A DNA stretch of 64,000 nt from Fluviicola sp. XM-24bin1. GTDB taxonomy: Bacteria > Bacteroidota > Bacteroidia > Flavobacteriales_D > Crocinitomicaceae. Where the stretch lies: contig QCWI01000001.1 of assembly GCA_003149635.1 (NCBI GenBank), forward strand, positions 423,977 to 487,976, in the 5' to 3' direction. The translations under genes were made by a program, and so were the position numbers. Below the pieces are notes generated by a model. It did no database searches and was not told where the DNA came from. It saw only the letters and a list, made by a program, of their open reading frames with translations. Of the stretch, positions 60,139 through 64,000 are shown in pieces (positions within the stretch are counted from its first letter, which is position 1; each line of letters starts with the position of its first letter).

Positions 60139-61194
60139 TTATAGTGACTTCATAAACTGCTTCAACTCCTGTTCGTTCTCCTTGCGCAAAATCATCAAAC
60201 GGTTTTCAGATTGAATGACAATATACCCGTCCAAACCGTCAATTATCGCTTCGGTTCCGTCTTCTAGGTTGATAATACAATTCGAAGTATGGAACGCATG
60301 CACCTTGTCACCGATCAGGGCATTCCCACGTTGGTCGTGGGTTAAATGAGTGTCTAGACTTCCCCAAGTTCCTAAATCCGACCAATCGAAGTTGGAAAGA
60401 ACAACATCAATGTTCTGAGCATGCTCCATCACCGCGAAGTCAATGGAAATATCCGCACAAACTTCAAAGCAATGGTCTACTTTTTCTTGTTCCTGAGCAG
60501 TATTGTAAAAACTCAAATCGCCAGCAAATAGATTGTGCAATTCGGGCTGGAATGATTTCAAAGCATCCAAAACTGTCCCTGATTTCCAAATGAAAATTCC
60601 TGAGTTCCAGTAGAAGTTACCCGCATCAACAAATGATTTTGCTGTTTCTAAATCGGGCTTCTCGCGGAATTGCGCTACAGGAACGCAAGCGTTGGGTGTG
60701 GTCTCAGTCGCAGCGTCAAATTCGATGTATCCATATCCTGTATCAGGACGCGTGGGGCGAATTCCGATGGTCGCAATGCGATCGTTTTCCGCCGCTTCCA
60801 ACGCCTTATTAATCGTCTCAGCAAAATTCTGTTGATTGACAATCAGGTGATCTGCCGGAGAGATAATCAGCTTGGCATTTGGATTCATCGCGTGAATTTT
60901 AGCCGCTGCATAAGCGATACAAGGAGCGGTGTTTTTACGTTGAGGTTCCATCAAAACTTGCTCTGGCTTCAAATCGGGCAATTGTTCCAAAACCAAATCT
61001 TTGTACGCCTTATTCGTAACGATGTAGATGTTCTCTGAAGGAGAAACGTGCAACAAGCGCTCGTAAGTCATTTGAATTAACGACTTCCCAATGCCCAAAA
61101 CATCCAAAAATTGTTTCGGTCGTTCGGGTACAGACATCGGCCAAAATCGACTTCCAATTCCTCCCGCCATGATTACGCTATAATTATCCTTCAT
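60139..61194 (-). CDS. manC: mannose-1-phosphate guanylyltransferase
   Basis: A 351-aa nucleotidyltransferase that makes GDP-mannose for surface sugars. The N-terminal SVIMAGGIGSRFWPMSVPER with PKQFLDVLG is the GTP-binding and catalytic signature. LIISPADHLI, GYGYIEFD and FREKPDLETAKSFVDAG bind sugar-nucleotide. It lacks the fused isomerase domain of two-domain ManC/AlgA, so it is the short form. Its ATG overlaps the SprT-like stop codon by 4 nt. Confidence 0.9.
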   Translation of the reverse strand: MKDNYSVIMAGGIGSRFWPMSVPERPKQFLDVLGIGKSLIQMTYERLLHVSPSENIYIVTNKAYKDLVLEQLPDLKPEQVLMEPQRKNTAPCIAYAAAKIHAMNPNAKLIISPADHLIVNQQNFAETINKALEAAENDRIATIGIRPTRPDTGYGYIEFDAATETTPNACVPVAQFREKPDLETAKSFVDAGNFYWNSGIFIWKSGTVLDALKSFQPELHNLFAGDLSFYNTAQEQEKVDHCFEVCADISIDFAVMEHAQNIDVVLSNFDWSDLGTWGSLDTHLTHDQRGNALIGDKVHAFHTSNCIINLEDGTEAIIDGLDGYIVIQSENRLMILRKENEQELKQFMKSL

Positions 61195-61811
61195 GCTATT
61201 TTTTTGACTTGCGCCAAGGCGCTGATTAAGTATTTTCTTTGATTATTCGTGTTCGTACATACGTAGCGCGTACGACGAAGGTTTCCTTTTCTGTACGATT
61301 TTCCGTTCAATTCAAAAACGCTATTCGCCTCCAACGATTCCAGGGTCACCATACCTTCTTTCGGAGCGTCGTATTTTATCAGTACACGATGCAAATTTTG
61401 ATCGGTACACGATGAAGCTTTTACGTTCAAGAGGGAACGCTCAATCGCTTTCGCAACATCTTCGGGTAAGTGCCCAGCCTGAACCACAGGATATAGCATT
61501 TTCGAATAGGTATTTTGCCATTCTTTTCCATGCGGTTTTACGCGCGGGCCGTGTTCGTTGAAAGTCACCAAATGGGCAAATTCATGAATGGTCGTGATCA
61601 AAAAACTATACGGATTCAAATCGCCATTCACCGTGATTTTATGCAGTCCTTCTCGCTCCGCACGAAAATCACCCAGCTTCGTTTTTCGGGGTTTTGCCAC
61701 ACGAAATTGAACCGGATGTTTGATCAGTAAATCCACAACGTAGGAAACGTATTCCGCCGGAACGTACTTGCTCATCACCTTGTTGTATTGCGCTACTTTA
61801 TTGCTCACCAA
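61191..61811 (-). CDS. SprT-like zinc protein
   Basis: A 206-aa SprT-like protein. The metal/protease motif HEFAH is in FLITTIHEFAHLVTFNEHGP, followed by KPHGKEWQNTYSKML. The C-terminus has a CxxC-poor basic part (YRKGNLRRTRYVCTNTNNQR). SprT relatives include the Spartan DNA-protein crosslink proteases; a protease role is inferred from HExxH only. The start is uncertain: TTG at 61811, GTG at 61808 or ATG at 61772 are all in frame. It leads the manC operon. Confidence 0.8.
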   Translation of the reverse strand: MVSNKVAQYNKVMSKYVPAEYVSYVVDLLIKHPVQFRVAKPRKTKLGDFRAEREGLHKITVNGDLNPYSFLITTIHEFAHLVTFNEHGPRVKPHGKEWQNTYSKMLYPVVQAGHLPEDVAKAIERSLLNVKASSCTDQNLHRVLIKYDAPKEGMVTLESLEANSVFELNGKSYRKGNLRRTRYVCTNTNNQRKYLISALAQVKKIA

Positions 61812-61885
61812 TCACAAAATTAAGGCTTTCCCATAGTTCAATTACTAATGCTTCGAAATTGTATTATAAAATCAAGAAAAATAGA

Positions 61886-61907
61886 GCATTGAGCGGAGCC
61901 GAAATGC
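61886..61907. repeat. short palindrome of the GAGCGGAGCCGAA type
   Basis: GCATT and AATGC flank GAGCGGAGCCGA in the 493-nt gene-free gap before the Mla-type genes. It resembles the CACTGAGG palindromes at 9673, 39015 and 47932 in size and core (TGAG..CGAA), and 'TGAGCGAAGTCGAA'-like repeats are common in intergenic DNA of this phylum. Confidence 0.5.
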
Positions 61908-62069
61908 AGTATAAAAGCCCATGATACACATTTCTAAGCCATCAGAAGCAGTGCTTCTTCTTGCTCAATGTGTCAATGTGCGGATTAGGTGGGGAGGATC
62001 ACTAGACCTAAATTATAAGAGCGTCATAATCCCTTGCGCCCTTAACAGGTCATGGTATCTAAATAAAGC

Positions 62070-62093
62070 CTCGTGCACTTCGTGCCCTTGTGG
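62070..62093. repeat. dispersed GTGCC-TTTGTG repeat, copy 2
   Basis: Related to 1967-1990. The rest of this 493-nt gap (61812-62304) holds the palindrome at 61886, a pyrimidine-rich tract at about 62180-62265 and a possible promoter (TTG at 62269, TAAATTAG at 62292) just before the permease gene. No convincing gene was seen in it. Confidence 0.4.
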
Positions 62094-62304
62094 TAATCAA
62101 AACACCATGGGCATCCTTCCATAACCAGAAAAGTGCATTATCACATACTCATTGAAATGAACAGTCGGACTGACCAACAAATCCAATCCATCCAACTTTC
62201 CGCAACCTCCTTCTGCATTCAATTTTCAACCTTCTACCAACCCCTACACTTCTTATCCCCTCAAATAAATTGCCAGTAGAAAAAATACCGCTAAATTAGC
62301 ATCG

Positions 62305-63048
62305 ATGCTTAAGATTCTTAAGAATATTGGGAACTACATGCAGATGCTTTGGATCGTGTTTTCACGACCAGAAAAAGGCTCTGTCTTCCGTAAACGCCTG
62401 TTGGAAGAAATCCAGCGAATCGGTATTGAATCCATTCCAATTGTTGGTCTGATGTCCGTCTTCATGGGAGGGGTAATCGCCCTGCAAACGGCTTCCAATA
62501 TGGATTCACCCTTGCTTCCCGAGTACACCATCGGTTACATCACCCGATCATCCACCATTTTGGAGTTCTCTCCAACGATTATGTCCTTGATTCTTGCCGG
62601 AAAGGTGGGATCGAACGTAGCCTCGGAGATTGGTACGATGCGCATCACTGAACAAATTGACGCCCTTGAGATTATGGGGGTGAACAGCCGAGCATATTTG
62701 ATTTTACCCAAGATTTTAGGAGCCGTGTACTTCTTCCCAATCTTGATCATTTTCTCAATGGGATTGAGTCTTTTCGGAGGTTGGCTGTCGTTGGTAACGA
62801 CGGATCTAGCATCCACTGAAACCTATTTGTACGGAATCCGTGCTTGGTTCGAAATCGGAAATATTTTCTACGCATTGACGAAAGGAATCGTGTTTGCCTT
62901 CTTGATTGTTTCCATTGCTTCTTGGTATGGTTACTATTCGAAAGGTGGAGCAGTCGACGTAGGTAAATCCGCAACACGCGCCGTTGTAACTGCCTCAGTT
63001 GCGATTCTGATTGCAAACTTCTTCCTAACCCAAATGATTCTACTATGA
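62305..63048 (+). CDS. Mla-type ABC transporter permease
   Basis: A 247-aa integral membrane permease of the MlaE (YrbE) family, which moves phospholipids between inner and outer membrane. Signature stretches: GVIALQTASNMDSPLLPEYT, LAGKVGSNVASEIGTMRITE, QIDALEIMGVNSRAYLILPK and the late SIASWYGYYSKGGAVDVGKS. Five or so membrane helices. It overlaps the ATPase gene by 4 nt (ATGA). The substrate-binding MlaD-like gene expected next is not in the window. Confidence 0.9.
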   Translation: MLKILKNIGNYMQMLWIVFSRPEKGSVFRKRLLEEIQRIGIESIPIVGLMSVFMGGVIALQTASNMDSPLLPEYTIGYITRSSTILEFSPTIMSLILAGKVGSNVASEIGTMRITEQIDALEIMGVNSRAYLILPKILGAVYFFPILIIFSMGLSLFGGWLSLVTTDLASTETYLYGIRAWFEIGNIFYALTKGIVFAFLIVSIASWYGYYSKGGAVDVGKSATRAVVTASVAILIANFFLTQMILL

Positions 63049-63812
63049 TTCAAGTGGAAGGCGTCAATAAGACTTTTGGGGATCACCATGTCCTGCACGA
63101 TATCAACGCACAGTTCGAGCGCGGTAAAGTGAACTTGATTATCGGTCAGTCAGGACAAGGGAAATCCGTTTTGACCAAGTGTATCGTAGGATTGCACCAT
63201 CCGGAAACGGGGCGTGTATTGTACGACGGTCAGGATTTCACGGCCATGGATCGAAAGGAGAAAGTGAGTATCCGAAAGCAGATTGGAATGCTTTTCCAGG
63301 GATCGGCGTTGTTTGATTCCATGACCTTGGAGGAGAACATCATGTTCCCTTTGACGATGTTCACGACAATGACAAAGGCGGAGAAGTTGGATCGTGTCAA
63401 TTTCTGTCTGGAACGCGTGAATTTGGAAGGTCGAAACAAATTATATCCTGCGGAATGTTCAGGAGGTATGAAAAAACGTGTGGCGATTGCCCGTGCGATT
63501 TCCAACTCACCGAATTACTTGTTCTGTGACGAGCCCAACTCAGGATTGGATCCTAAAACGGCCATCGTCATTGACAATTTGATCCGTGAGATCACCTACG
63601 AATACAACATCACAACGGTGGTAATTACCCACGATATGAACTCGGTAATTGAGATTGGTGATAGTGTCAACTTCATTCACAACGGCCGCAACTGGTGGCA
63701 AGGCGATCGCAAATCCATCATCACCACCGACAATCAAGAAATTCTGGATTTCGTGTACGCATCTGATTTCATGAAGGAAATTAGAACGACGATGCAAGCG
63801 AAGCGGAAGTAG
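63045..63812 (+). CDS. Mla-type ABC transporter ATPase
   Basis: A 255-aa ATP-binding subunit of the MlaF type. Walker A GQSGQGKSVLTKCIVG, signature ECSGGMKKRVAIARAI, Walker B YLFCDEPNSGLD and switch His in VVITHDMNSV are all present. The G-Q-G-K-S variant is typical of the group. It pairs with the MlaE-like permease just upstream. A strong terminator 134 nt downstream ends the pair, so MlaD-like proteins may be encoded elsewhere. Confidence 0.92.
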   Translation: MIQVEGVNKTFGDHHVLHDINAQFERGKVNLIIGQSGQGKSVLTKCIVGLHHPETGRVLYDGQDFTAMDRKEKVSIRKQIGMLFQGSALFDSMTLEENIMFPLTMFTTMTKAEKLDRVNFCLERVNLEGRNKLYPAECSGGMKKRVAIARAISNSPNYLFCDEPNSGLDPKTAIVIDNLIREITYEYNITTVVITHDMNSVIEIGDSVNFIHNGRNWWQGDRKSIITTDNQEILDFVYASDFMKEIRTTMQAKRK

Positions 63813-63945
63813 GTTTGAACGGTTCTCCGCTATTCTTTCTTACCGACTCTCGAAAGTATGACTTTTCGGCATGAAGCATGAGGCGATGTTGTAACCTATT
63901 CCTTTTTCAGACAGTGTAATAATAGAGATTCTCTCTTACATTCCC

Positions 63946-63970
63946 TTAGGGGCTAGCCCCTAATTTTTTC
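63946..63970 (+). terminator. terminator after the Mla-type genes
   Basis: TTAGGGGCTAGCCCCTAA (63946-63963) is a perfect 18-bp palindrome followed by TTTTTTC. Bases 63813-63945 hold no gene; a fragment CTCTCGAA at 63846-63853 recalls the CACTGAGG palindromes. Confidence 0.75.
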
Positions 63971-64000
63971 TTTTTGAACTGTATGGGGCTCATACCCATC

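Noticed and set aside
61921..62124. 67-aa plus-strand frame in the gap before the Mla-type genes
   Set aside because: Odd composition, contains a dispersed repeat, no promoter or family; more likely chance.

Overview
The window looks like chromosomal DNA of a free-living member of the Bacteroidota, most likely Flavobacteriales (Crocinitomicaceae/Cryomorphaceae-like; the family is a guess). The signs are several secreted proteins with type IX secretion (T9SS) C-terminal sorting domains of both type A and type B, lipoproteins with short lipoboxes, promoters of the TTTG / TAnnTTTG (-33/-7) kind, a purM-prfA-pyrF gene order, and many TTG or GTG starts. No rRNA, CRISPR array, transposase or recombinase gene was found. 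There are two tRNA genes.

Layout. 1-8 kb: the 3' end of a yqeY-like gene followed by a run of hairpins, a DUF900-type hydrolase, then a tight six-gene photolyase operon (SDR, DUF6435-like protein, TIGR03643-like protein, N-terminally short photolyase, full photolyase, and a 47-aa DUF2256 protein). 8-18.5 kb: a beta-lactamase-fold serine hydrolase, a T9SS cargo gene broken by one in-frame stop, an ECF sigma / anti-sigma / Spy-like sensor operon, and an 1829-aa type B T9SS protein with eight repeats. 18.6-27 kb: housekeeping genes (polyprenyl synthetase with an RND/MMPL exporter, pyrF, prfA, purM, PhnA). 27-36 kb: a PAS histidine kinase, a GMC dehydrogenase with its subunit 3, odd secreted proteins and topB. 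36-45.8 kb: thyA-CapA-folA-DinB, a histidine kinase, a beta-helix T9SS protein, a TPR-LytTR regulator, a 142-bp hairpin element and a TrxR-like ferredoxin reductase. 46-51.5 kb: a Kelch T9SS protein, a SpoU methyltransferase, mutS and rluF.

51.6-55.8 kb is the clearest accessory region. It starts with tRNA-Gly and tRNA-Leu. A 57-bp perfect direct repeat begins in the last three bases of tRNA-Leu, carries its terminator, and recurs 2.9 kb downstream. Between the copies lie two short-chain dehydrogenases and an AraC regulator with matching operator repeats. Just beyond, a redoxin gene and an MFS transporter gene run head to head, and each has lost its 5' part at the same point. I read this as an islet (or serial insertions) at a tRNA-Leu hot spot with no integrase left.

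55.9-64 kb: another T9SS protein, fabD, a TonB plug-only protein, manC with a SprT-like protein, and an Mla-type ABC permease/ATPase pair. Dispersed short palindromes around CACTGAGGYTCTCGAAGTG, a 7-bp tandem repeat and pyrimidine-rich tracts fill several intergenic gaps. Coordinates of domains inside proteins are approximate unless a residue number is given; no similarity search or folding program was run.
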